DNA of 64,000 nt from Sphingopyxis sp. H050 (GCF_001468265.1 NZ_LNRZ01000003.1:535538-599537), one strand, 5' to 3'. Counted from the first letter of the stretch, positions 48,290-57,489 are shown. A program made the numbers and translations. The notes: generated by a model not told the origin, from the letters alone.

Positions 48290-48372
48290 CCGTTCGCATC
48301 GAGCGAAGTCGAGATGCCCATCGGTCAGGCGCTTGCCATCGGGGTGTCTCGACTTCGCTCGACATGAACGGG
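48290..48372. repeat. Palindromic repeat, family A, copy 2
   Basis: The arms GAGCGAAGTCGAGATGCCC and near-complement are the same as at 1505-1583, with a different loop. It lies between the HAD/PlsC and PlsB-like genes. Confidence 0.8.
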
Positions 48373-48396
48373 TTGTTGGCAGGGTTTCGCTAAGCG

Positions 48397-50739
48397 GTGG
48401 CCGATGGAACGCCCCGCACCGGAATCGTGGCGGAGGAGGCGGCCGACCGGCTCTATATCATCGACGCGCGCAACGGGGTCGAGCGGCGCATATTGCTCGA
48501 CTGGATCCATGCGACGTCGGGTGATCAGGAGCCGCAATGGGCCAGCCTCGACATCGAGGACGGCGATCATGCGCTCCCCGTCGACGTGCTCCGAGCGCGG
48601 CTCGGCGGGGCGGCGTCGCGGCAGGTCGTGCCGCTTCGCGTCGCGTGGCGCATCCCCGGGTTCGACCGCGATCGCGCGCTCAAGCTCCGCCACCTGATCT
48701 TCGGCGACCCACGCCATCCGGGGTCGCTGCGCGCGCGGCTGATCCTGCTTCGCGACCGACGCCGCGCACAGATCCTCGTCGGCGAGGCGGCGACGCTCGA
48801 TGCGCTGCGCGACCGTTTCCGCGCCCAGACCGGCGGCGGCGACGGCGAGGGCGCCGACAGTCCCGAGTTCGCGGGCTTCGTCGCGCGGCAGGCGGCGCTC
48901 GCGCTCGATGTCGCCGAGCGCGGTATTCGGGGCACACGGTACAAGGTGCCGCGCTTCGTCGCCGATGGTCTGCGCACCAGCCCCAAATTCCGCGCCGCGC
49001 TTGCCGATCTGGCCGAGAGGACGGGGCGTCCGGTCGGCGATCTCTATCGCGAGGCGCGGCCGTTGATGAAGGAGGTCATTGCGCGGCCTTCGGCGCTTTT
49101 TCTCGATCTTCGCGCCCGTCTCGACCGGATGATGTTCGGGGGGTATGCGCCCGAGATGGAGGTGGATGCCGCCGAACTGGCAAGGTTACGCACTATATTG
49201 CGTGAACATCCGACCGCGATCCTGTTCACCCACAAGACCTATATCGACGGCGCGACGCCGAGCCGGCTGACCTATGAAAACGACATGCCGATGCTGCACA
49301 GCTTCGGCGGCGCAAACCTGGACTTCGCGGTCATGGGCGAATTTTTCCGGCGATCGGGGATGATCTTCATCCGGCGGAGCTTCCAGGACCAGCCGGTCTA
49401 CAAGCTGGTGCTGCGCCATTACATCGCCTGGCTGCTCGCCAAGCGCTTCCCCTTGAGCTGGGCGTTCGAGGGGACGCGCTCGCGGCTCGGCAAGCTGATG
49501 CCGCCCAAATATGGCCTGATGAAATATGTCCTCGACGCGGCGCACGCGACGGGAACGCGCGACGTCCATTTCGTGCCCTTCGTGACCAGCTTCGACCTGA
49601 TCCGCGACGTCGAGGAATATGCCGCCGAACAGACCGGGCGCAACAAGAAGCCCGAGAGCCTGTCGTGGTTCCTCGGCTATATGAAGAGCCTGAAAGAGCC
49701 CTCGGGCCGCATCCGCCTCGATATCGGCAATCCGGTGATCATCGATGAAGCCCCCGGTCCCGACGACAAGCGCGCGCTCGAGAAGATCGCCTTCGCGGTG
49801 GCGGTCGAGGCCAATCGGGTGACGCCGCTCACCGTCACCTCGGTGATGTGCCTGATCCTCCTCGGCCTCGCGCCGCGCGGCGCGACCGCGGCCGAACTGC
49901 TCGCGGCGATCGCGGCGGTCACCGACTGGGCGCGCGAGCGCGGCATCCGCCTCAGCAGCGAGCTCGAAAGCCGCGACGACAGCGCGCTGTCCGCCACCGT
50001 CGACACGCTCGTCGAAAGCGGGCTGCTGACGCGCTACGAGGCGGGCAGCGAGAATGTCTATTCGATCGACCCCGCCAAGCATCCGATGGCGAGCTATTAC
50101 CGCAACATCATCGCGCATCATTTCCTCGACCGCGCGATGATCGAGCTGGCGCTGTTCCAGCTTCGCGAAAGCGGCGAGGGCGATAGGACGACCGCCTTCT
50201 GGACCAAGATCGATCGCCTGCGCGACCTGTTCAAGTTCGAATTCTTCTATCCGCCCCGCGACGAGCATCGCGCCGCGCTCGAGGCCGAGCTCGCGCGCAT
50301 CGACCCCGTCTGGGACCGCCGCCTCGCGAGCGGCGACCGCGGCGTCGCGCAGCTCATCCACCGCTGCCAGCCGGTCGTCGGCCACGCGATCCTGTTGCCC
50401 TTTGCCGAAGCCTATTCGGTCGTTGCCGAACTGCTGACGCGCGCGAAGCCCGGCGACGCGGTCGATGCGAAGGCGCTGCTCGACACTGCGCTGGTCGAGG
50501 GGCGGCAGGCCTATCTCCTCCGCCGCATCAGCAGCGAGGCCGCGATCGGCAAATTGCTGTTCGAAAACGGCTTGTCGCTGATGCGGCACATGGGGCTCGC
50601 CGAAACCGCGACCCCCGACAGCCTCGCCGCACGGCGCGCGCTGCTCGCGGAACTTCGCGGGCTCGCTAACGTCATGGAATCGATGCGCCTGTCGACGACG
50701 GCGCTGGCCGATCGGTTGCCGGGAGCCTCGGATGCCTAA
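48397..50739 (+). CDS. plsB: PlsB-like glycerol-3-phosphate 1-O-acyltransferase
   Basis: A 780-residue protein close in length to E. coli PlsB (807). The acyltransferase core has THKTYID (HX4D, about 277-283), the GGANLDF region, GMIFIRRSF and the EGTRSR motif (about 357-362), followed by a long helical C-terminal domain. It would acylate sn-glycerol-3-phosphate to lysophosphatidate. Most alphaproteobacteria rely on PlsX/PlsY, so a PlsB here is notable. The start is taken as GTG 48397. gpsA, which supplies the acceptor, lies downstream. Confidence 0.87.
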   Translation: MADGTPRTGIVAEEAADRLYIIDARNGVERRILLDWIHATSGDQEPQWASLDIEDGDHALPVDVLRARLGGAASRQVVPLRVAWRIPGFDRDRALKLRHLIFGDPRHPGSLRARLILLRDRRRAQILVGEAATLDALRDRFRAQTGGGDGEGADSPEFAGFVARQAALALDVAERGIRGTRYKVPRFVADGLRTSPKFRAALADLAERTGRPVGDLYREARPLMKEVIARPSALFLDLRARLDRMMFGGYAPEMEVDAAELARLRTILREHPTAILFTHKTYIDGATPSRLTYENDMPMLHSFGGANLDFAVMGEFFRRSGMIFIRRSFQDQPVYKLVLRHYIAWLLAKRFPLSWAFEGTRSRLGKLMPPKYGLMKYVLDAAHATGTRDVHFVPFVTSFDLIRDVEEYAAEQTGRNKKPESLSWFLGYMKSLKEPSGRIRLDIGNPVIIDEAPGPDDKRALEKIAFAVAVEANRVTPLTVTSVMCLILLGLAPRGATAAELLAAIAAVTDWARERGIRLSSELESRDDSALSATVDTLVESGLLTRYEAGSENVYSIDPAKHPMASYYRNIIAHHFLDRAMIELALFQLRESGEGDRTTAFWTKIDRLRDLFKFEFFYPPRDEHRAALEAELARIDPVWDRRLASGDRGVAQLIHRCQPVVGHAILLPFAEAYSVVAELLTRAKPGDAVDAKALLDTALVEGRQAYLLRRISSEAAIGKLLFENGLSLMRHMGLAETATPDSLAARRALLAELRGLANVMESMRLSTTALADRLPGASDA

Positions 50740-50757
50740 GCGGTTCAGCGATTTCTG

Positions 50758-50890
50758 GATCCTCCCCGGTACGGGGAGGGGGACCATGCGAAGCATGGTG
50801 GAGGGGTACGGGCAGTCTGGCGCGGCTTATGACCTCCTGTACCCCTCCACCACCCTTCGGGTGGTCCCCCTCCCCCGGTGGGGGAGGATC
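50758..50890. repeat. Palindromic repeat, family B variant, 133 bp
   Basis: ATCCTCCCC and its complement bound nested arms (GGTACGGGGAGGGGGACC against its near-complement) and an inner GTGGAGGGGTAC/GTACCCCTCCAC pair. It fills the gap between the PlsB-like and WS/DGAT genes. Confidence 0.82.
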
Positions 50891-50909
50891 ACCGAGAGAG
50901 GAAAACGAC

Positions 50910-52568
50910 ATGCTTAAACAGCTCAGCGCGCAGGACGCCCAGTTCCTCTACACGCAGACCGCGAACAATCTGACGCACATCATGGGGGTCTATATCTACG
51001 ACCCCTCGACCGCGCCGGGCGGCTTCGTGCGCTTCAAGGACATCATCCGCCACGTCGAAAGCCGCGTGCACACCTCGCCCTTGTTCAAGCGCCGGCTGCA
51101 CCGGCTGCCCTTCGACCTCGACCACCCCTATTGGGTCGAGGACGAGCATTTCGACATCGAGGCGCATATGAGCCACGCGCGCCTGCCCGAGCCGGGCGAC
51201 TGGCGGCAGTTCTGCATCGCGGTCGCGCGCTATTTCTCGAAGCCGATGGACATGAACCGGCCGCTCTGGGACATCTATATCATCGAGGGGCTCGACCGCA
51301 TTCCGGGGATTCCCAAGGGCAGCTTCGCGATGCTCCACCGCGTCCATCATGCCGCGGTCGACGGCGCGTCGGGCGCGCATGCCTTCATCGCGATGAGCGA
51401 CATCGACGCCAGGGGGACGCCCGCGATTCCCGAACCGCCGCCGCTCGAAGAACTTGGCCGCCCGCCGTCGAGCGCCGAGACGGTGACGCGCGCCTGGTCG
51501 GCGTCGATGCAGTCGCCGGTCAAGTTCATGAACGCGCTGCTCAAGGTCTCGCCCGCGATCGTCGCCTCGGCGCGCAAGTCGATGGCCGAGGGCGGGATGA
51601 CCGCGGGGGTCCCCGAAACGCGCTTCAACGTCCCGGTCGGCCCGCACAAGATGTTCGACGCGACCACCGTCGCGCTCGCCGACGTCGCCGAAATCCGCAA
51701 GAAGGTGCCGGGCGCGACGGTCAATGACGTCGTGCTGACGACTGTCGGCGGCGCGCTGCGCAAATATCTGGCGAAGCACAAGGAGCTGCCGAAGGAGAGC
51801 CTGGTCGCGGTCGCACCGATCAATCTTCGCGGCAAGGAAAAGGGCGCGGGGAAAGCGAGCACGCCGGGCAATCAGGTGTCGGCGATGAGCGTGCCGGTGC
51901 GCACCGACATCGCCGATCCGCTGGCACGGCTCGCGGCGATCCGCGACTATACGGTCGAGGCGAAGGAAGCGAAGGCAGGCGTCAGCGCACGGATCATGAC
52001 CGACCTGTCGCAGCATATCCCGGGCGCGACGATGGCCGCGGTCGCGCGCATCCTGACCAGCGAACGCTTTGCGGTGCGCGGCACCAATCTGTTCATCTCG
52101 AACGTGCCCGGCGCGCAGGTGCCGCTCTATCTGGCGGGCGCGCAGCTCGTGCAGCAGCACGGCATGGCGCCGCTCGCGAACAATATGGGGCTGTTCGTCG
52201 CGACCCCCAGCTACAACGGCCGCATCGCCTTCTCGATCATCAGCGAACGCGCGATCATGCCCGACATTGCGTTTTTCAGGGAGTGTATCGACGAAAGTTT
52301 CGCCGATCTGATGGCCGCGACGCCGAAGCCCGAGAAGGCGAAAGCCGCTACGGCAACGCCGAAACCGGCGGCGAAAGCGAAACCGAAAAGGGCGGCCAAG
52401 GGAAAAAAGACGACCCCCTTATCGTCGCCCCCGCGCAGGCGGGGGCCGCTGGATGTTTCCGCGGCACCGAAGGGCAAGGCCGACAACGGCCCCCGCCTGC
52501 GCGGGGGCGACGATCGTGTCAAAACAGTTGCCAAAGGCAACGCAACCGGCAAGAATCGCAAAAAATAG
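50910..52568 (+). CDS. Wax ester synthase/diacylglycerol acyltransferase (WS/DGAT) family protein
   Basis: The 552-residue product has the catalytic HHAAVDG (H146, H147, D151) and the usual two-domain layout, with the second domain about 215-470 (ATVNDVVLTTVGGALRKYL; NLFISNVPG). It transfers acyl chains to fatty alcohols or diacylglycerol to make wax esters or triacylglycerol. AGAGAGGA precedes ATG 50910. After the family domain ends near residue 470 comes an 80-residue Lys/Ala/Pro-rich tail that contains a translated family C palindrome (52422-52513), giving PPRRRGPL and GPRLRGGDD. The tail is probably not needed for catalysis. Confidence 0.9.
   Translation: MLKQLSAQDAQFLYTQTANNLTHIMGVYIYDPSTAPGGFVRFKDIIRHVESRVHTSPLFKRRLHRLPFDLDHPYWVEDEHFDIEAHMSHARLPEPGDWRQFCIAVARYFSKPMDMNRPLWDIYIIEGLDRIPGIPKGSFAMLHRVHHAAVDGASGAHAFIAMSDIDARGTPAIPEPPPLEELGRPPSSAETVTRAWSASMQSPVKFMNALLKVSPAIVASARKSMAEGGMTAGVPETRFNVPVGPHKMFDATTVALADVAEIRKKVPGATVNDVVLTTVGGALRKYLAKHKELPKESLVAVAPINLRGKEKGAGKASTPGNQVSAMSVPVRTDIADPLARLAAIRDYTVEAKEAKAGVSARIMTDLSQHIPGATMAAVARILTSERFAVRGTNLFISNVPGAQVPLYLAGAQLVQQHGMAPLANNMGLFVATPSYNGRIAFSIISERAIMPDIAFFRECIDESFADLMAATPKPEKAKAATATPKPAAKAKPKRAAKGKKTTPLSSPPRRRGPLDVSAAPKGKADNGPRLRGGDDRVKTVAKGNATGKNRKK
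52422..52513. repeat. Family C palindrome inside the WS/DGAT coding region
   Basis: Perfect 26-bp arms (52422-52447 and 52488-52513, beginning TCGTCGCCCCCGCGCAGGCG) flank a 40-base loop. The frame stays open through the whole element and for 18 sense codons beyond. The same family is intergenic at four other sites in the window. Confidence 0.9.
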
Positions 52569-52590
52569 CCATGTCTCGCAGGAACACTGA

Positions 52591-54039
52591 ATGATTTTAG
52601 CCCCGACGCTCAGCGCCGACGCCGAGCTTGTCCGCGCGTCCGACTATGCCGCCTGGTCGAAAGCGGCGCGTGCCGCTGACGTCAAATCGGGGATGCAGGC
52701 GTGGCGCGACGCCGACGAAAGCCGGCATTTCGACCACAAGGCGATCCGGGCGCGGCTCGAAAAGCTCCGCAAGCTGTCGGCGGCGGGCGACGTCAAGGGC
52801 CTGCTGTTCGTGCTCAACGAGGGCATTCACGGCAATATCGACGGCATGGGGCACGAGCGCCTGTATCAAAAGGCGCGTTTCGGCACGAAAAAGCTGATCG
52901 AGGCCTATGTCGCCGAAGTCGTCGCGGCGCTGGGCAAGATCGCCGCATCGCGCAGCATTGGCAAGGAAGAGAAGCGCGACTTTTTCCGCCGCGCGCAGCA
53001 TTGCTATGGCCGCTCGGCGCTGTTGCTCTCGGGCTCGGGCAGCTTCCTCTTCTTCCATGTCGGGGTCGTCAAAGCGCTGTGGGACGAGGGTGTGCTGCCG
53101 AACATCCTCGCCGGGTCGAGCGGCGGGTCGATCGTCGCGGCGATCGTCTGCACGCGCAAGGATGCCGATATCGGCCCCTTTCTCGACAGCAAGCGCCTCG
53201 CCAACCCGGCGCGCGATCCCGAGATGAAGCGCCTCGCCCCCGGCGAAGTGCGCGACCGGCTGGCCGAGTTGATCCCCGACCTGACCTTTCAGGAGGCTTA
53301 TGAGATCAGCGGCCGCCATCTCAACGTCTCGGTTGCCCCCGCGGAAAAATATCAGAACGGCCGCCTCCTGAACGCGATCACCGCGCCGAACGTGCTGATC
53401 CGCGAGGCGGTGCTGGCGTCGTGCGCGGTCCCCGGCGTCTTTCCGCCCGTCATGCTGATGGCGCGCGACGAGGACGGCAACCGCGTTCCCTATCAGCCCG
53501 ACCGGCGCTGGGTCGACGGATCGGTGACGCACGACATTCCGACCAAGCGGCTCGAACGCCTGTACGGGGTAAACCACCATATCGTGAGCCAGGCGAACCC
53601 GCTCGCGCTGCCCTTCGCGACCGATACGCGCAAGCAGATGGCGCCGATCGAGGCCATTCAACATGCGTCGATCGCGACCTTCAAGGCGTGGCTCAACGCC
53701 AATATGATCATTTTCCAGAAGCCGCTCGAATGGGTGCCGCCCTTGAACAGCCTCGCGAACATGGCGCGTTCGGTGATCAACCAGGAATATACCGGCGACA
53801 TCAATATCATCCGCCCGCCGAAATTCTGGTCGCCGACCAAGATCCTGAGCGACCTCGCGCAGGAAGACATCGACGAACTGATCGACACCGGCCAGCGCAC
53901 CGCCTGGCCGAAGGTCGAGATGGTGCGGACGCAAACCGCGATCAGCCGCGCGCTCGACGCGATCCTGGCAAAGATCGACAAGGGCGGCGACGACGGCCCC
54001 GGCCACCGCAGCTCGGCGCTGAAGAAGGCGGTCCGCTGA
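52591..54039 (+). CDS. Patatin-like phospholipase with N-terminal DUF3336
   Basis: A 482-residue protein: an N-terminal DUF3336-type region (about 15-140), then a patatin domain with the oxyanion glycines in LLLSGSGSF, nucleophile in GSSGGS (Ser about 175) and the catalytic Asp in WVDGSVTHD (about 308). This domain order is that of fungal and plant triacylglycerol lipases of the Tgl3/Tgl4/SDP1 type, so neutral lipid hydrolysis is possible; phospholipase activity is the alternative. It follows WS/DGAT by 22 bases and precedes a lipase by one base. Confidence 0.88.
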   Translation: MILAPTLSADAELVRASDYAAWSKAARAADVKSGMQAWRDADESRHFDHKAIRARLEKLRKLSAAGDVKGLLFVLNEGIHGNIDGMGHERLYQKARFGTKKLIEAYVAEVVAALGKIAASRSIGKEEKRDFFRRAQHCYGRSALLLSGSGSFLFFHVGVVKALWDEGVLPNILAGSSGGSIVAAIVCTRKDADIGPFLDSKRLANPARDPEMKRLAPGEVRDRLAELIPDLTFQEAYEISGRHLNVSVAPAEKYQNGRLLNAITAPNVLIREAVLASCAVPGVFPPVMLMARDEDGNRVPYQPDRRWVDGSVTHDIPTKRLERLYGVNHHIVSQANPLALPFATDTRKQMAPIEAIQHASIATFKAWLNANMIIFQKPLEWVPPLNSLANMARSVINQEYTGDINIIRPPKFWSPTKILSDLAQEDIDELIDTGQRTAWPKVEMVRTQTAISRALDAILAKIDKGGDDGPGHRSSALKKAVR

Positions 54040-54040
54040 C

Positions 54041-54880
54041 ATGCCGGCGCTGACGCTGCCGGCCGGGTCGGCCGGCGCCGGCACCAGGCTGCACGTCACC
54101 CATTGGCTCCCCGATGGCCTGCCCAAGGCGGTGGTACTGCTCGCGCATGGTTATGCCGAGCACGCCGGCCGCTACCAGCATGTCGCCAGGCGGCTGACCG
54201 ATTCGGGCTATGCGGTTTACGCCATCGACCATTGGGGGCACGGCCAATCCGATGGCGAGGGGGGCTATGTGCCGCGCTTCTCGGCCTTCACCGACGGCAT
54301 GGCCGAGTTGCTGACGCTGGTCGAGGTCAATCACGGCGACGTGCCGCGCCTGCTCCTCGGCCACAGCATGGGCGGGCTGATCGCGACGCTGTTCCTGATC
54401 GAGCGCCAGTCGGCCTTCGTCGCCGCCGCGCTCTCGGGCCCCGCGATCGTGCCCGGCGCGCCGCCGTCGCGCTTCACCGTCTGGATCAGCCGCTTCCTCT
54501 CGCGCTTCTTTCCGCGCCTCGGCGTGCTGTCGCTCGACGCCAACGGCGTCAGCCGCGATCCCGCGGTGGTCGCCGCCTATCTCGCCGACCCGCTCGTCCA
54601 TACCGGCAAGATCGGCGCGCGGCTCGGCAAGGAATTCATGGACGCGATGGCCGCGGCGCAAGCCGGTGCGTCCAAAATTACGCTGCCCATTCTGTTCCAG
54701 CACGGCGAGGAGGACAGCCTCGCGTCGGTCGCGGGCTCGCAATATCTGTTCGATCATGTGTCGTCGGCCGACAGGACGCTGAAGATCTATCCCGGCCTGT
54801 TCCACGAAATCTACAACGAACCGGAACAGGATGCGGTGCTCGATGATTTGATCGGCTGGTTCGACGCGCATGTGCGATAG
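54041..54880 (+). CDS. Alpha/beta hydrolase, monoacylglycerol-lipase-like
   Basis: The 279-residue protein (Hydrolase_4 type) has HGYAEHAGRY, DHWGHGQSDG, the nucleophile elbow GHSMGG (Ser near 108), LFQHGEEDSLA with the Asp, and a late His in GLFHEIYNE. This pattern is that of monoacylglycerol lipases and lysophospholipases. Its ATG lies one base after the patatin stop, so the two are co-translated. Confidence 0.88.
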   Translation: MPALTLPAGSAGAGTRLHVTHWLPDGLPKAVVLLAHGYAEHAGRYQHVARRLTDSGYAVYAIDHWGHGQSDGEGGYVPRFSAFTDGMAELLTLVEVNHGDVPRLLLGHSMGGLIATLFLIERQSAFVAAALSGPAIVPGAPPSRFTVWISRFLSRFFPRLGVLSLDANGVSRDPAVVAAYLADPLVHTGKIGARLGKEFMDAMAAAQAGASKITLPILFQHGEEDSLASVAGSQYLFDHVSSADRTLKIYPGLFHEIYNEPEQDAVLDDLIGWFDAHVR

Positions 54881-54888
54881 CTACCAGC

Positions 54889-55016
54889 ATCCGTTCGTGC
54901 TGAGCTTGTCGAAGCACCGTCCTTCTTCTTGCTGCGCCCAAAGAAAGAACGGCCCCCTTCGACGCCGCCTGCGGCGTCGCTCGGGACAGGCTTCGACAAG
55001 CTCAGGGCGAACGGAA
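54889..55016. repeat. Palindromic repeat, family E, 128 bp
   Basis: Arms CCGTTCGTGCTGAGCTTGTC and near-complement at both ends, with an inner GACGCCGCCTGCGGCGTC hairpin. Between the two hydrolase genes. Confidence 0.85.
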
Positions 55017-55040
55017 GTGAGAGGCTGGCGTTAAAACGAT

Positions 55041-55973
55041 ATGAAAATCCTCCTCATCCTTATCTTCGCACCGCTGATCAGCCTTGCGCTGTTCTATTTC
55101 CTCTTCCCCGGCCGCCTCGTCGCGATCGCGCGCTGGCTGCTCCGCAAGCGCGGCGGCACGGTGCAGAAGAGCGTGACCGTCGAGGGCCGCGCCTGGCCCT
55201 ATCTCGAGGGCGGCGATCCGGCGAAGCCGACCTTGCTGCTCGTCCACGGCTTTGCCGGCGACAAGGATAATTGGTCGATGATCGCGCCCTATCTGACGCG
55301 CGACTATCATGTCATCGCGCCCGACCTGCCCGGCTTTGGCGAGAATGAGCGCAACCCCGACCTTGCCTATGACATCGCGGCGCAGACCGCGCGGCTGAAA
55401 GCCTTCGCCGACGCGCTCGGCCTTTCGCGCCCGCATGTCGCGGGCAACAGCATGGGCGGCTGGATCGCGCTGCGCTACGCGCTCGACTATCCCGATGGCC
55501 TCGCCAGCCTGACGTTGCTCAACAATGCGGGCGTGCTCGGCGAGCATGAAAGCGACCTCCAGAAACAGGCCGCGAACGAGGATTACAACCCGCTCGTCCT
55601 CGCCAATCTGGAGGACGCCGACCGGCTGGTGGCGATGGTCGTCCACAAGCCGCCGTACATCCCCGCGCGGCTCAAGCCGGTGCTCTATGCCGACGGGCTC
55701 AAATATCGCGACCAGCTCGACCATATTTTCTGGATCATCGCCAACGAGGGCCGCGACCATCCGCTGAACGACCGGCTGGGCGAGGTGCGGGCGCCGACGC
55801 TGATCATCTGGGGCCGCCACGACCGGCTGCTCGACGTCAGCTGCGTGCCGGTGCTCGAAGCGGGCATCCCGGGCAGCCGCAGCCATATCTTCGAGCATGT
55901 CGGCCACGTCCCGATGGTCGAGGATCCGAAGGCGACCGCGGCGGTGATGAAGGGCTTTCTTGCCAAGCTTTGA
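55041..55973 (+). CDS. Alpha/beta hydrolase with N-terminal membrane anchor
   Basis: 310 residues: one hydrophobic anchor (about 4-24, ILLILIFAPLISLALFYFLF), then an alpha/beta hydrolase with HGFAGDKDNW, the elbow GNSMGGW (Ser about 139), the Asp in IWGRHDRLLDV and His in EHVGHVPMVE. It resembles membrane-bound lipases and esterases such as ABHD6-type monoacylglycerol lipases. Same direction as its neighbours; substrate unknown. Confidence 0.85.
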   Translation: MKILLILIFAPLISLALFYFLFPGRLVAIARWLLRKRGGTVQKSVTVEGRAWPYLEGGDPAKPTLLLVHGFAGDKDNWSMIAPYLTRDYHVIAPDLPGFGENERNPDLAYDIAAQTARLKAFADALGLSRPHVAGNSMGGWIALRYALDYPDGLASLTLLNNAGVLGEHESDLQKQAANEDYNPLVLANLEDADRLVAMVVHKPPYIPARLKPVLYADGLKYRDQLDHIFWIIANEGRDHPLNDRLGEVRAPTLIIWGRHDRLLDVSCVPVLEAGIPGSRSHIFEHVGHVPMVEDPKATAAVMKGFLAKL

Positions 55974-56011
55974 ATTGCGCGCCAGTCTCGCCTGAGAACA
56001 GGGAGAGGCGC

Positions 56012-57013
56012 ATGCGGTTGAAGGTCGGCCTGCTCGGCGGGGGCAGCTGGGGAACGACGGTCGCGTCGGTGGTGTCGCGCAACGCGCCGATCACGCTGTG
56101 GGCGCGCGATGCCGAGACCGTCGACGGCATCAACAGCCATCACGAGAACCGCAAATATCTGCCCGGCATCAGGCTGCCCGCGGCGCTGCGCGCGACGAGC
56201 GACATGGCCGAAGTCGTCGCGGGCGCCGACGTGCTGGTGATGGGCGTGCCCTCGCACAGCTTCCGCGGCGTGCTCGAAGAGGCGAAGCGGCACCTTCGCC
56301 CGTGGGTGCCCGTCATCAGCCTGACCAAGGGCCTCGAACTCGCGTCGGGCAAGCGGATGACCGAGCTGATCGAGGAAATCCTGCCCGGCCATCCCGTCGG
56401 CGTCCTGACCGGGCCCAATCTGGCGCGCGAGATCATGACGGGGCAGGCGGCGGCGAGCGTGCTGTCGATGGCGGACGAGATCGTCGTCCGCGCGCTCCAG
56501 CCGGTGTTCCACTCGGGGCTGTTTCGCGTCTACACCAACACCGACCTCCTCGGCTGCGAGCTTGGCGGGGTGCTCAAGAATATCATCGCGATCGCGGTCG
56601 GCATGGGCGACGGGCTGGGGGCGGGCGACAATACGCGCGCCGGGCTGATGACGCGCGGGCTGGCGGAGATCACGCGGCTCGGCGTCGCGATGGGGGGACG
56701 GCCGGAGACGTTCGCGGGGCTGACCGGCATGGGCGATCTGATCGCGACCTGCACCAGCCCCTTGAGCCGCAACCGCCATGTCGGGGTCGAACTGGGCAAG
56801 GGGCGGCATATCGACGAGATCATCGCGGGCATGAACATGGTCGCCGAGGGGGTGAAGAGCGCGCCGACGGTGATGGCGCTCGCCGACAGATATGATCTCG
56901 CGATGCCGATCGCGCGCGACGTGTACGACGTGACGCAGGGCAAACGCGACGCGCAGGAGGTGTTCCGCGGCCTCCTGCGATCGAGCGTCGGCGACGAGGC
57001 GCATCCGGGTTAG
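56012..57013 (+). CDS. gpsA: NAD(P)-dependent glycerol-3-phosphate dehydrogenase
   Basis: A 333-residue enzyme with the N-terminal VGLLGGGSWGTTVASV dinucleotide site, SLTKGLE, TGPNLAREI and the catalytic lysine in LGGVLKNIIAIA. It makes sn-glycerol-3-phosphate from dihydroxyacetone phosphate, the acceptor used by the acyltransferases upstream. GGGAGAGG precedes ATG 56012. It closes the co-directional lipid block. Confidence 0.96.
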   Translation: MRLKVGLLGGGSWGTTVASVVSRNAPITLWARDAETVDGINSHHENRKYLPGIRLPAALRATSDMAEVVAGADVLVMGVPSHSFRGVLEEAKRHLRPWVPVISLTKGLELASGKRMTELIEEILPGHPVGVLTGPNLAREIMTGQAAASVLSMADEIVVRALQPVFHSGLFRVYTNTDLLGCELGGVLKNIIAIAVGMGDGLGAGDNTRAGLMTRGLAEITRLGVAMGGRPETFAGLTGMGDLIATCTSPLSRNRHVGVELGKGRHIDEIIAGMNMVAEGVKSAPTVMALADRYDLAMPIARDVYDVTQGKRDAQEVFRGLLRSSVGDEAHPG

Positions 57014-57115
57014 CGGATTCACCGCCAGCCGTGCGGAATCGCGGTCGAGCCGGGAAGAAAACGCCGCCCTGCTTCGTTCTTTCTCCTGACCAACGGGTCC
57101 ACCAGGAGAAAGACG

Positions 57116-57454
57116 ATGAAAAAATGGACGATTTTGGCCGTCGCCATGGCTCTTCCCGCCAGCGCCGCGATCGCGGCGGTTCCCTATGGCGCGATGCCCG
57201 CAGGCTTCGAGCGCCCCGAAATCCGCGCGGTGCCGATCGCGGGCGTCTACAACCAATATTGGTACAACTATAAAGCCGACATTCTGGAGGCCGAGAAGGA
57301 GCTGATCAGCGACCTTCGCCACGCCACCGACCGCGAGGACCGCTGGGACGCGTGGGACGAATGGACCACCGAAGTCGTCGATGCCGACAAGGATTATGTG
57401 AAGGAAATGCGCAAGAAGGGCTATCGCACCGGCCGCGTGACGGTCGGCGGCTGA
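57116..57454 (+). CDS. Small secreted protein of unknown function
   Basis: 112 residues with a signal peptide (MKKWTILAVA, cleavage after AIA) and a charged, helical mature part (EAEKELISDLRHATDREDRWDAWDEW). CAGGAGAAAGACG precedes the ATG. I know no family. Alone between gpsA and a family B palindrome. Confidence 0.72.
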   Translation: MKKWTILAVAMALPASAAIAAVPYGAMPAGFERPEIRAVPIAGVYNQYWYNYKADILEAEKELISDLRHATDREDRWDAWDEWTTEVVDADKDYVKEMRKKGYRTGRVTVGG

Positions 57455-57489
57455 CCCAGCCTTGCCCGGGCGGTAGGGGGCTTGTTCAA

